From Calendula officinalis (taxonomy: Eukaryota; Streptophyta; Magnoliopsida; Asterales; Asteraceae), in NCBI GenBank assembly GCA_963853835.1, contig OY970830.1, positions 38,897,966 through 38,961,965 of the forward strand: a stretch of 64,000 nt of DNA. The letters run 5' to 3'. The position numbers and the translations under genes were made by a program. Of the stretch, positions 45,769-57,730 are shown one piece after another. Numbering within the stretch: the first letter of the stretch is position 1; every line of letters starts with the position of its first letter. Under the pieces are notes generated by a model. The model made no database searches. It was not told where the DNA came from and saw nothing but the letters and a program-made list of their open reading frames with translations.

Positions 45769-48700
45769 TATAGTTTAAGTGAATTAGGTTGGATGTCCAT
45801 CCTAGTCTTAGACTGTAGCAATATGAATGTAAGATTCCTTGAGATCAATAGGTTGACCTTGAGACTTTATGTTAAGTTTAGGGTTGAACCTAGGGGACCT
45901 ATAGAAGTTGTTATGAATTACCAAATGTGAGTCTTTTGAGACCGTAGGGCATTGATATGATGGGGTCGGCCCCTATGAGAAATGCCATGTTTTGATCTAA
46001 TTGTGTCGTTTTCGATGGTCGAGTTGACCGTTTGAATCTTGTTTGTTGGATACGTTAGTATGACGAAAGAATGAATGTGAAAAGTGAATGAGCTCCACTA
46101 AATTGGGAAGAGTTATGAATGAGAATGTGAACCAGACGTTTGATAACCGTATGAATGAGGGTAGGCGGAATGATTCCAATACCCGTACGAAGGAAGAGTC
46201 ATCGAATGACGAAGTCCGTAGTGGAAGTTACTTACATAATAAGGTAGCAAGACCTAATCGGAAGAAATTGAAGAATGTTGTATAGGGTCTTCATAGCGTG
46301 TAAAACCTATGTGTAATTCGGAAGTTTTGAGCCGAAGGTCACGATGTGGTGGATTCGGTAGATTTAGCAAGTGCTAGAGAGTAGCAAATGAAGAAAGGAC
46401 GATATGGCGACATTGACGTCACCATTATTGAAGGATGAGGTGTTAACACGGTGGAATGTGTTGTATGAAACTTTGTGAAGGAGAGCACGGTACAAGATGT
46501 TGTGAAATGAACTCACGAGTGAGTTGAAATAGGGAATTGACCCGGAAGGGCCACCTCGGAGATCTTGGGTAAGATGAATGATCTGAGATTATGACTTAAT
46601 TGTCGTTGTTGCACGAATTGGTGCCTATAGAATTTGTAGATAAGTTATATGATGTGGAGGTTTAATTTCGGGAATAGTCTTCCCGGTTAGTATGTGTATA
46701 GAAATCATGAATTGGAAATGATTATGGGCCGGTGTGTCGCATGTAGTAAAGATATATGGGTTGATGCTACTATGTAGTGTCAAAGGGGGAACCATGAGAA
46801 TGGTAGATGTTGTCAACAAAAGAATGATAGTATAACGAAGTACTAAGTCTGGGTAAGAATTGTTAGTTAGATGAGAATTATAGAAATAGAAACTATGGAA
46901 ATGGGACTTTGATATTCGGCAGGAATCTGGATACGCAATGTAATGTTATTATACGTGAACGGTAAAGGAAAGAATGACTAAAGTATAGTGATGCCTTAGA
47001 ATTTATGAATGGAAACTATGTGGAAAAGAATAAGTGTCGGGAATGACGAATTTTGATTGTTGAAAACGGTTGAGTAAAAGTTGGCGCATAGCCATAGCAA
47101 GTTCGTGATGATATTGATAAATTCGATGTCAAGGGTGAAAAGACAATTATTGGTAAAATGCCATAGTAATAAGTGTGACAATGTATGTCATAGCGTAGTG
47201 TAAGACTACGATTTGAAAAGGAATATTTCGGAGTCCCACGATGTGTAAAAGTAGAACACCGAGTGTTGGGCTTTTGGTTGCGAGTGTGGACCGGAGTTGA
47301 TTGTTTGAATCAAGGATGATTGGATTGGTCGGTGATTTTTGGCTAACGGAATGTAGTGGTAGCTACTCCGGCGGTGACAAAAGTCTTGGAAATTGTTAAG
47401 GAAATGAACCGGTTAAGGACGGTTAATGTGTAAGTGAAACAATAAATAGCGATTAGAGAATGTTATTAGTTACCCGCGGGGTACAATGCATGTGCATTAT
47501 GTGATGGCCTTGGAAGGCATATGATAATGGAAAGATAATATTATATGAAATGTATTAAGTAGTATGTCCAATGGGAGATATGTGAATAGGAATGAAAACG
47601 ATAATGTGATTTTATGGGAGAGGTGCTAGAATGCATGATGAATGATTTGATGACCGAATGAGTGAGAAAGTAGCAAAGCTACGTGATGTGAAAGGATGGA
47701 TACCAGATGGTATTGGTGTGGCATATACATATGTTTGTATATGTGCACAATAGAGATGTATAGATGATATTGGTGTGACATATACATATGTTTGTATATG
47801 TGCACAATGGAGATGTTTAGATGGTATTGGTGTGACATATACACATGTTTGTATATGTGCACAATAGGGGTGTTTAGATTGAATTGGCGTGATATATATA
47901 TGTGTATATATATGTGTGTGTGTATATGTTTATGTGTTTAAATGATGAATGTAGAACCATGTGGTTAATGATGTATTACTATTATGTTATGGTATATAAG
48001 GACCTAGTTCGAAATGCGGGTTGCATCTAGGTCATGTAAATGTAGGGGATGCCTACGATTTATAGAATAGGAGGAAAGAAAAACTCATAGTGAGCAAATT
48101 ATCATTTGATAACCAAAGTATGGTAAACTTGTATGAAATAGTGGAATTTGTTGCGAAAGGAGAACTAATTCTGACAATTGAGAATAAGAATTATGAAATT
48201 GATCGATGTGATGCAAAGATGGTTGAAAGAAAACTAAGTGATGGTGCGAGTGACCAGATGATGGTCAAGGATCGGTAAAGGTCGATGTGACCATATGTGA
48301 ATGTACGACTCTCGGATGATTGGGGAGAAATTGAAAGTGTGGAAAAACGGGGACAATTGTTAAGGGAACAATAACGAGTAGAACCGGAAGTGATATATTA
48401 GTGATGGTGCCCCGTGAGTATGAAATTGGTTAGTTGAAAGAGTATGGTTGACTTCACGTAAAAGTCAAGGGTGACCAATTGGCGATTGGTTGACTTAGCC
48501 AAGGATGGGCTTTGACTCTCGTTATGAACGTTTAGTGAATGTTGAGAGCATAATGTATCGATTGTGTGTATGTGAAAAGGTTAATAGAATAGTTGGAAGA
48601 TTTGTAGTCGGATTATACGACTTTGACCCGTTTGGGGGGTTTCAAGATTTAATTTGGAAATCGAGTATATGATTGTAGATGGATCATTAATTAAAGGTCA

Positions 48701-49155
48701 ATTGTAAAGGAAAGGAGGATATATGGGATCCTTAACGAAGAGGGAAATTGTTAAAGTGTAGTTGACTTTGTTCTTAAGTCAAAGGTTAGACAATGTTGGA
48801 TTATAACGACTTGGTCGAAGCTAGATTTTGATATCCGTGTGTATCGATTAGATGATGGTAATGATTGGGTCTTATAGTTTCAATGTGTATAGCGGGTTTG
48901 AGTAAAGGATTTAAGGAGTTATGGTCAAGTTGTGCAATTTTGACCCGTTTGGGTATTAAAGGCTTAAGATTGATTTTTGACCCGTTCGGACTTAACGGGG
49001 TTAAGTGAATGTTTAGATACATAATGTTAACGGAATCGAAATGAGAAAAGTTTGATGGTATTGACCACAAGGGAATGAGAACGGAATGCTCGAGCGATTG
49101 TGGGTTGAAATTTTTAGTGATTCCGAGGACGAAATCTTTTTGAGGGGTGGATAGT
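45769..49155 (+). other. LARD internal region, no recognisable coding sequence
   Basis: Open frames are at most about 80 codons and carry no gag, protease, RT, RNase H or integrase motif. The region includes the 57-bp hairpin repeats at 47711-47887, several TTTTGACCCGTTTGG words (48621, 48938, 48975), and ends GAGGACGAAATCTTTTTGAG before the purine tract, as in Tekay-type elements. Confidence 0.75.
47711..47887 (+). repeat. 57-bp tandem repeats with hairpins (LARD interior)
   Basis: Three units of 57 bp and a decayed fourth. Each holds arms CATATAC and GTATATG around the loop ATATGTTT (ACATGTTT in the third). The minus open frame at 47626-47862, with its repeated MHIYKH/MYMSHQYHL words, is a translation of this array and not a gene. 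Confidence 0.8.
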
Positions 49156-51416
49156 TGTAACGACCCGAAATTTTGTGAATAAATAAATTTATAAAAATAT
49201 GATAAATACAGATAAATCATTTAAAGAACGTAGGAATTGGTTTCGTGTCATTTGGACACCGTATGAGAAAGTTATGGGCGAAACCGGATCGAAACGGGAA
49301 GCAAAAGTTGCAGCCTTGCTGCATTACCCAAGATAGCGCCGCTATCTTTAAGATAGCGACGCGAAATAGTGGAATTCAAACAGCAAGCCGAATTAGCGTC
49401 AGAGTTGGCGCGAAATTGAGATAGCGACTGGAGTTAGCGACGCGAAAGGTGTCGCGAAAAGGCGCGGGGGCAGTTTTAGCGACGCTAACTTGCTTTTAGC
49501 GACGCGATCTTCGTCGCTGCAGCATAAAAATCGGGATTCATAGGGTTTTCTCTCATTTTTCACTTCTCCATAATGTGCAGCCGATTTGGGAGCTCTTGGG
49601 GGCGATTTTGGGTGTTCTTGGGCAAAGAACACCACCATCCTTGGAGATCTTCATTCCTTGTTAAGGATCTAAGGTATTTTCATCTCCTAGCTAGTTTGTA
49701 AACAAGATTTGGGGGAAATGATGATTTTAAATGTGTTGGGTTAGAATCTTGTTAAAGATGCGTATTGAGGGTGTAGAACACCCATAGGATGTATGTAGAC
49801 CATGGATCTATGGTTAAGTTGTATCTTGAAAGTAGTTTCATGAACTAGGGTTTATGGATCTCCATCAAGTTGGTGAACTTGGTGGTTGGGGTTGATTATG
49901 TTGATGTTAAATGATGTCTAGTTATGGATGATAACTAGAATTGTGATGATTGTGTTAATAGGTTGCGAGAACCTAAAAGTTGAAGATGTTCCAAAGGCGG
50001 GAAGCAAGGACTCGTGTTGATAAATACGATATGGATATAGCTATCGCTAAGGTGAGTACATGAGACTTTTAAAATGGGTACATAGCAAATAGTTTTGAAA
50101 GTACATATGATATGGTATCAGTCTTTATTAACAAATACTTTGATAAAGATAGTAATTGAAAATGTATGAAAGTATGTAGAATGTGATACTAGAATGTGTC
50201 TAGTATGATTGATGAGTTTGAAATAAATTATGATAGATTCAGGTAATTATGGAATCTATGTTAATGAACAATAATAATGAAGTAATTGATTAAAAGAATG
50301 TATACGGAGCCTTTATTAATAAATATGTATTAATAAAGCAATTGTGAATGATTTTATAGTAATGAGTACCTATTGGTAAGATATACTAATAAAAGTAAAG
50401 AACGAATATATATGAGAAAGAATATGATGTGACTAGTAATAATTGTCTATTATAGTCAAGGAAGAGATAAAAGTATTCTGTTATCGATAAATAAGAAATG
50501 TATCTTATGTATGAAGTAAGTATGGACCTGATAGGGTTCATAGATGTAGAAGTAACTGTGGTTGCTTATGATCGGGTCCATGGGACCATACAGGTACGTT
50601 CACACTGTGATGAACTAATTATATGTCGTTAGTATTAGATGACTAACTTGTTTGATGTTGGATGTGATAGCCGAAGGCTTTGACTGTCATAACTGTTAGG
50701 TTATGGTAAGAGATAGATGGTGGTGACGCGGGGGACCCCCGGTCACTGTACAGTGGTATATATGTTTATACACCGAGTGTATATATGTTTATACACTAAG
50801 CACACGGGTGCTTCTAGTACGCATATGTTTGGTACTAGGTATGTTAGGTTCTAATACATATATGTTTATGTATTAGACATGTTGGTGGTTCTGGTACATA
50901 TATGTTTATGTACTAGATATGATTGGGCTTCTGGTACATATATGTTTATGTACTAGATATGATTGTGCTTCTGGTACCTATATGTTTAGGTACTAGATAT
51001 ATTTGCTAGGGAAGCAAGATCGATAGGGTCGCAATATGGCGACTAGACGGTATTGACGTAGTATATATATATGTTTATATGCTTATGAAATTTTATTATT
51101 ATTATCGGGTCTAAACCCATGTATCTCACGAGACTATTTTGTCTCACGTACTACGTTTGTTTTGTGGCTATGTACTCAGGTACAGGTTTGAAGTGATAGA
51201 AGGTTGCACTAGAAGTGGCCTAGAGATGTTTAGCTCGGGAGCTAATAGGTAGATCCCGTTGCCTATGGTTTTGATATACTTGGTGACACCGTATTTTTGT
51301 AAACTCTGATATAAGTTTTAAAGTTTTTGTTAAACTGTATTTTGGACAATATGTCAGATATTGGGAAAATGTATTTTAAATGATTTAAACGATGTTTTAA
51401 AAATACGGGTGTTACA
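49156..51416 (+). repeat. LARD 3' LTR
   Basis: 2261 bp, nearly identical to 43492-45753. Differences: one G fewer in the CGGGG run (about 49469), and single substitutions near 49571, 49790, 50011, 50245, 50345, 50752 and 51160. Confidence 0.92.
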
Positions 51417-52253
51417 TTTTGGGAGTGGTTCGTGAACATCTTCACGGGCAAGTTCACGGGCGCTAACAACAGATCGCGACGCGAACTTGGGGTTCCCGGC
51501 GTGATTTTTCATGTGATATTTTTCAACGCGAATTTCGTAACTTGCTTATTTGATATCGATATAATTATTGTGGTATGATTATGTGCACAATTGGAGGGAG
51601 AAGTTAGTGTCGGAGGGATAACGGTTGGGGGTAGTGTATCGACGCTTCAAGGTGTTCGGACCTTAGGTGTATTCGTTGTACCTAAGGGGGTTTACTGAGC
51701 CGTAGGATACAGTGCTATCGGGTACCATTGTTAGGCCAACAATGGTTTTAGGATCCGGCAGGACCACCGATCTTCTCAAGCAGTGGTTATGTGGCTTTTC
51801 GATTGTGGAAATGTTATTACTTGCGGATTGCACTTAACAGAAATTGTAGATTATATTCAATCACTTAGCTTTGTGCTAATCCCTCACTCGTTGACTCTTT
51901 TCAGGTTGATCGGTGCTATGGACGGGATGATTGACCAAGCTCAGTTAAATGTGTTTTGTAACATGAGCCAAGTCGTTTATTAACACCGTTTTTAAACCAT
52001 ATCTATTTTTGAGTTTTATTCGGTCGTTGGACTGTAAGCCTAAACTTATTTATTATTTCAATGCTTCCGTACTTGCTTTAAAAAAAATGGTTTCTAAATT
52101 TTGCGGTGTTACAACGACCATTATAACCTTCCCAACTTTCTTTTTTTCCTCACTTTTTTGTTAAACTTTACACAAAACACCCTAACATTTTAATGTTGTT
52201 TACTTTTTTTCACGTTAAATCATAGTCATTAATTTTCTTTGATTAAAAGTTTA

Positions 52254-52481
52254 CCCATGTGGGCTGCAGGTCGTGATGTGGGCTGCAGGTCGTGAGTTCG
52301 AATCCCTTTGGGAGCGTTGCATTAACGTAATTTAACTCATACCTCACGGGCACATATGGGGAATTTTCCTTGAAATCCCTTTGGGGGATGGGTTTTGCCC
52401 GCTTATGCGGAGCTCGAACTCGGGGTGCTCGCTAAAAAGTTGCGAGTAGGCTTCCGTTATTTCATTTGCCGTTTCAAAAAA
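52254..52481 (+). mobile_element. SINE-like retroposon
   Basis: About 228 bp with duplication AAAAGTTTA (52245-52253 and 52482-52490) and an A-tail at 52476-52485. It starts with a doubled word ATGTGGGCTGCAGGTCGTG, has B box GAGTTCGAATCC (52296-52307), a body GGAGCTCGAACTCGGGGTG and 3' end GCCGTTTCAAAA. The body matches 30385-30597. Confidence 0.8.
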
Positions 52482-52490
52482 AAAAGTTTA

Positions 52491-53442
52491 TATTTATCAT
52501 CGTAGTCCTTATAAAAAAAATCCTCACTCGTGGCACTAAACTATACAACATTGCAGCAACTACGATACTTAGCGATAAAATATTTTAATCAAAAATGCAT
52601 TTATGTTGAATGACTAATCCTTATCCAATTGTACATATCACAATCAATTTTGTGTGTAAACGTTGCCGGTTAAGACCAAGTCAAGCATGAAAGTATGAAA
52701 TGGTTATTTCAAGGTACTATGAGGGTAAATATGGAATTTTAGAGCCTCAAAAAGTTGTATTTTGACAATATATAGAGGGGGACACGCAGCGTGGGAACGC
52801 CGACAAAACAGAGATGGGGTCCGCAAGAGAACCCGCACGTCATCACCACCGTGAAGATTGGCCCAAATCTCGTGACCTTCTTTCTACTCGGTGGTCCTAC
52901 TCATGTGTCTTGCTACAAGTGGCCTTTAAAATTCTACTTGTATTTCATCTTAAAAATATATAAAATCCATTTATTTCCTATTAAATTATGAAATTGATGC
53001 ATACAATTTGTATAATCTACATGCTTAATGATAAATACTGCCATTTTTTTAACTAAACTTTCACTCTTTCAAGATTTATAAGACGATTTGAGAACTCAAA
53101 TAACGATTATTTGAACGTTGAGTGTTAAGCATTCAGTCAAACTGATATCTCACATGCTTCAATGAGATTTAAACTGTCATTCAATGAAATGTTGTCTAGA
53201 TATTCCAACGCAAAGATCATTTGGTAAATTGAATAATTTACAACTAAAAAGCTCTTTATAAGTTGTGTATTTAATGGACCTTTACAAGTGATTTCAGCTG
53301 TATTATGAGAATTCATAGTTCCATGTGATTATGAAAATTCATAGTTCCATGTGATGTGTTTTATTTTCCTCATCACATGCTCTAGTTGCATGATGATGAC
53401 AATTACATGTCTCAGTGATGTCATGATGATGTCATGCTGATT
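52491..53442. other. Intergenic, AT-rich
   Basis: No gene supported. The 66-codon plus frame at 52791-52991 has no domain. The words GAATTCATAGTTCCATGTGAT and GAAAATTCATAGTTCCATG lie next to each other near 53310-53355, a small local duplication. Confidence 0.4.
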
Positions 53443-53454
53443 TATTGGTTATGA

Positions 53455-53533
53455 TTTTTTTTTTTTGAACGACACTTAATCTACTCATATTGTTCACGAC
53501 GGGACTTGAACTAATGACCTATAGGTCATGACC
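53455..53533 (-). mobile_element. Short tRNA-derived SINE
   Basis: 79 bp. On the minus strand: B box GGTCATTAGTTCAAGTCCC, then GTCGTTCA and 12 As (53455-53466). Perfect 12-bp duplication TATTGGTTATGA (53443-53454 and 53534-53545). Same family as 14543-14657 but 5'-truncated. Confidence 0.82.
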
Positions 53534-54031
53534 TATTGGTTATGACTTATGAAATGAAATATTTTTTTTATGTTTTAGTTAAGTCATAATGCATTAACCT
53601 AATGTAAATGATATGTACAACAAATTGCACCTATAGGTAGGTGTAACAAGAGTAAATGAAGGGATACATATAACCAGTGAAAATAGAGAGTCACAACAAA
53701 AGACAAAATAATTAATTTTTTTTGTCTTTGCTGCATATAACCAGTGATGGCAATGATCCAATACTAGCAATGACAATCAGTCAATCATCATCGGTTGATC
53801 ATGTGGATTTCACCCGACCCGATCCACTAATGTGGTTTTGGATGAACTAAATGGATGGATATCCCACTAATAGCTTTCTATATATGAGAGGTACGATGCC
53901 CGAAATAAGATGGGGTCTTGGATTTCAATGAATGATTTGACGTTGTAGAATTTTTTTTTTGAACGGCTTCAATTAAAACTAGCAAGATGCTAGGAAATTA
54001 CAAAACATAAAACAAGAGAAAAGAAAGAAAA

Positions 54032-57000
54032 TTAAATACATGACAAAGGATTATTACACCAATCCGACCACCTATTATTAATCTTGATAGATTTCGCCCT
54101 ATTCTTTATCCAAAAAAATGAGTTGCTTTGGATTTCGCTAAATATTAGTGCTTCTCTTCCTCTGTTTAAAGACCCGAAGATCTTCCCGTTACGGTATTTC
54201 CATATGCTCCGTATTAGGCTTTGAATTGCCGCCAAGTAAGCCTTGTTTTTATCCCCTGTCAAGCCAATGTTTGACCCGTATTTTAAAAGCTGACCGATGT
54301 CGTGAATATCTTTTAAGTCCACCCCCCACCACCTACCGAATTCAGCAATTAATTGTGCTGAAAATGTGCAGCTCACGAAAATGTGCTCCTCCGTTTCAAG
54401 CGCCGCACCACATAATACACAATCCGGGGAAATGATTGGAATGTTACGGTGGATCAAGTTTGATTTTGTCGGTAACCTGGCATTATAGGCTTGCCATGAG
54501 AGAATCCCGATCTTACTTGGGACCCATGAGCACCAAGGGAAATCTCTCTTATCGGTTCTTTTTAACATAAGAAAATCTATCGCCTTTCTCATTGATTTTA
54601 CTGTAAACAACCCAGATGGGTTTAGGGCCCACTTGATTCCACTGCTTGACTCGCCATTAACACTGCTTGTTTGGTTAACAAACCATGATTTTATCGGTAT
54701 GTTCAATTTATCAAGAAACTTGTGAATTTTGAGGATATTATTCCATGTACCGAATGTTTTCCCGGTAGGAATAATAGACTCTAACCCCCCATGTGTTCCG
54801 TGTATTTCTTGGATGACCAATTTCCACAACGAGTTTTCTTATGTTTTAAATCGCCACCACCATTTGGTCAATAATGCCAAATTTAATGATTCTAGACTTC
54901 CTATGCCTAAACCGCCATGTTCTTTGTCATTTAGAATGACATCCCATGCGATCCAAGGAATTTTTTTATGACCCTCTTTTGATCCCCAGAAAAAGTTGAG
55001 CCGATAGCTTTCTAACTTTTTGATGATTTTTTCGGGAACCTTGAACATAGAAAAATAATATAGACCAAGATTACCTAACACAGCTTTTATTGTGGTTAGT
55101 CTTCCGCCTGTTGATAGAGTTGATGCCTTCCATTTTGAGAGTATCGACGTGAATTTTTTTTATTACCGGCTCCCAATATTCTGTTTTATTCATTGAGCAT
55201 CCTGTTGGTAAGCCGAGATATGAGAAAGGTAGTCCACCTGAATTGCAGTTAAACTTGTTGGCAAGATCGTTTATTGCGGCCGAGTCAACCGAAACCCCCA
55301 TCAAACTACATTTGTTTATGTTTATCTTCAGTCCAGAAGATAGATGAAAGCATCTTAGGATGCGAATGAGGTTTGCCATGTTACGGTCTGACCATTCCCC
55401 TATAAATATGACGTCATCTGCAAATTGCATATGAGAAATAATAATGTTAGATTTCGGGAATTTAATCCCATCGAACACCCCAGTTGAAACCGCAGTTTTC
55501 ATAGCCACATTCAGGGCTTCCGCTGCTATGATAAATAGAAATGGTGCCAACGGGTCCCCATGCCTTACACCCTTTTCCATTGAGAATTCTTTTGATGGTG
55601 AGCCATTGATTAATACCGACAATCGAGATGATGAAAGACATCCTTTTACCCATTTACGCCACTTTATACCAAAATTCATTTGCTCGAGAATATCATCTAA
55701 GAATTCCCAACATATTGAGTCAAACGCTTTTTCGAAATCAACCTTGAATACCATTGCTTTACGTTTATTTTTTTTATACCAGGCAATTATTTCGTTAATG
55801 ATCATAGGACCGTCAAGTATGCATCAGCCTTCAATGAACGCTGTTTGTTCCTGCCCCACCACTGAACCGATTACTTGTTTTAATCTGCTTGCTAGGGTTT
55901 TAGCAATTATCTTATATAGACTGTTCAAAAGACTTATAGGCCTATACTCATGAAAGGACAATGGTGAACTAACCTTCGGAAGAAGTACCAGAAAGGATGA
56001 GTTGCAACCACTATCGAATGAACCCTGATGCGCGAACCAGTTGACAGCTGACATCAAGTCAACGTGAATTGTTTCCCAGAATTTCTTCAGGAATGCGAAT
56101 GTGAAGCCATCGGGGCCCGGGGCTTTCTCCGATCCAAGATCCCAGACTGCGTTTTTTACTTCCGCTAGAGTGAATTGATTTTCTAGGAGAATGGACTGAT
56201 CCGCAGATAATCTTTTGAGTAAATTGCTACGGAAATGGGGGCGCGATTGATTTGCAGATGTAAATTTGGACTTGAAAAAAGAGCAGGTCGCCGATTTAAT
56301 TACTTGTGGATCCGTAGCCCATATACCATTGTTTGAGATGCCATGAATAAAATTGTTCCTCCTGTTTTGGTTTAAAAGCCCATGAAAGTATTTTGTGTTT
56401 TCATCACCAAAGGCGGCCCATTTGACCCTAGATTTTTGTTTCACATCGAGTAGTTTTTTTTTGTTCACCTCGTTTAATTTTTGCAGAGCGTTTTTCCGGG
56501 CTTCAATGTCTATTATCGATACTGAAGACACCTCAGCCTTAGTTTCGATATCTTCAACTATTTTAGTGAGTTTAGACTTCAATTCTTGATTTTGGGATTT
56601 CAAGTGGATACGCCATTTTTTGATCTCCTGTTTGACAATCTTGAGTTTTTGCATAAAATTGATCATGATTGAATGGTAAATCTGATTTTGTCCTTCCCAT
56701 GCCCGAACAACTATATCATTCAAGCTCGATTCCGATAACCATGAGTTGAAGAATTTGAAGCAGGTGGGCCCGAAATCCACAGTTGCTGCCTTGAAAACCA
56801 TCGGGCTATGGTCTGAGTGCAATTTTGGAAGAATTATTGTGGACGGATTAGGCCAAACAGATAGATAATTCTGATTCGTGAAGAATCTATCAAGCTTACT
56901 TAGTTTCTGCCCGTCTGGACTCATCCTTGAAAATTTTCTACCGCCGGTTTTGACTTCAATTAGTCCTGTTTCGTGAATGAATTCGTTAAATTTTGCTGCC

Positions 57001-57482
57001 CCGTGATAGTAGAATTGTGTACCTTTTCTATCATCCCCTTGTCTGACTTCATTGAAGTCACCAAACAACGTCCACATTACATCTGGATAATCATCCAGAA
57101 TCCCCCTTATTTTCCGCCACAGAACGTTCTTACTTGATTGTGTTTGTGGCTCATAAACATTAATAAATCCGCATCTTGTATTAATTCCGACCCACATTCC
57201 CACCACTGCCACAAAGTTTCTGTGATGGATCGCATCCGATTTGGTGAAAGACGCTGGGTCCCAGATGGATATAATCCCGCCCGATCGTCCAGAGACTTCT
57301 ACAAGTTCAAATTCGAAATTCATGTTACCCCATATAGATCGGAAAAGAAGATGATCAGGTACCGAAACGTAAGACTCCTGAATTCCAAGGAATTGAATTT
57401 TATTAGATCTACATAAGTTACAGATCCACTCTTGTTTCAAATCTGAAACAAGACCCCTTGAGTTTATAGAGAGTATATTCAC
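54032..57482 (-). pseudogene. LINE-1 ORF2: endonuclease, RT and zf-RVT, disabled
   Basis: The APE-type endonuclease (ILSINSRGLVSDLKQEW, IQESYV, LFGDFNEVR, LHSDHSPMVF) is followed by RT blocks SEKAPGPDGFTFAFLKKFW, EYRPISLLNSLYKI, KVDFEKAFDSICWEFL, GVRHGDPLAPFLF and MQFADDVIFIGEW, then zf-RVT (CVLCGAALETEEHIFVSC). Three lesions: an in-frame TGA at 55824-55826 in the segment after TAFIEG (CGA to TGA likely), a frameshift at an eight-T run (55154-55161), and a TAA at 54839-54841. GxRQGDPL reads GVRHGDPL. No ATG starts ORF2: GTG at 57482 overlaps the ORF1 stop (GTGA), possibly a mutated ATGA junction. Confidence 0.9.
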
Positions 57483-57730
57483 TGGTCAACCTTGACATCT
57501 CCGTTTTTTGAAATTAGATGACTAATTTCATTTTCGAAACCATCCATATTGAAGCCGGTGATATTGCCAACATCCATCGTATTGCGAATTTCAGCCGAGG
57601 TATCTGCCGAGTAGGAAGTGTGAATCCCCATGTTTATTGATTCACTCACATGAGAGACAGATGGTTGTTTATTGAGGTCTATGGAGACGTTTGAGCCACC
57701 ATCGCCAGAAAATCTTGCCATTGGAGCTGA
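57479..57730 (-). pseudogene. LINE-1 ORF1, C-terminal fragment
   Basis: An 80-codon stretch (contains SIDLNKQPSVSHVSES, ending KNGDVKVDQ) that stops exactly at the start of ORF2, as LINE ORF1 does. Its N-terminal part was separated by the LTR element at 57731. No zinc knuckle is left in this piece. Confidence 0.65.

Larger units (their letters stand above)
43492..51416 (+). mobile_element. Complete non-coding LTR retrotransposon (LARD)
   Basis: 7925 bp: 5' LTR 43492-45753, internal region 45754-49155, 3' LTR 49156-51416. Target duplication TTTTG (43487-43491 and 51417-51421) is perfect. I count seven substitutions and one G-run indel between the two 2.26-kb LTRs, about 99.7% identity, so the insertion is very recent. 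A Met-tRNA primer site follows the 5' LTR and a purine tract GAGGGGTGGATAG precedes the 3' LTR. The 3.4-kb interior has no gag or pol. LTR ends (TGTAACGACCCG ... GGTGTTACA) and primer site link it to Tekay/Del-like elements, which presumably supply its proteins. Confidence 0.93.
42012..52113 (+). mobile_element. Tekay-like solo LTR, split by the LARD
   Basis: Starts TGTAACATCCCGAAACCCGG and ends GCGGTGTTACA. Sequence resumes at 51422 exactly where it was broken at 43491 (GGGATTTTG | GGAGTGG). Without the insert it is about 2172 bp and resembles the LTRs at 4063 and 57731. No internal region or second LTR flanks it. The 5-mers outside (ATAAC and ACGAC) do not match, so its target duplication has decayed or the copy arose by unequal exchange. 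It contains an 18-G run at 42359-42376. Confidence 0.85.
53951..57730 (-). mobile_element. L1-type LINE (LINE-1), 5' part displaced by a Ty3/gypsy insertion
   Basis: About 3.8 kb, with an A10 tail at 53951-53960, a 3' end GCCGTTCA and a stem-loop at 53979-53993. ORF1's C-terminal end, endonuclease, RT and zf-RVT are present. The right border at 57730 is exactly where the chromovirus-type 5' LTR starts; the remainder of the LINE should lie beyond that element, outside the window. The 3' target flank is GACGTTGTAGAA. Confidence 0.9.

Noticed and set aside
47626..47862. Minus-strand open frame with regular MYMSHQYHL repeats, protein-repeat-like
   Set aside because: It is a translation of the 57-bp DNA hairpin repeats in a non-coding retroelement.
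42012..52113. Interpretation as one very large retrotransposon with 10-kb span
   Set aside because: The left and right parts join into a single LTR once the LARD and one TTTTG copy are removed, and no second outer LTR exists.
52113..52118. ATAAC/ACGAC as a target duplication of the split solo LTR
   Set aside because: Only three of five bases agree, so I do not count it as a duplication.
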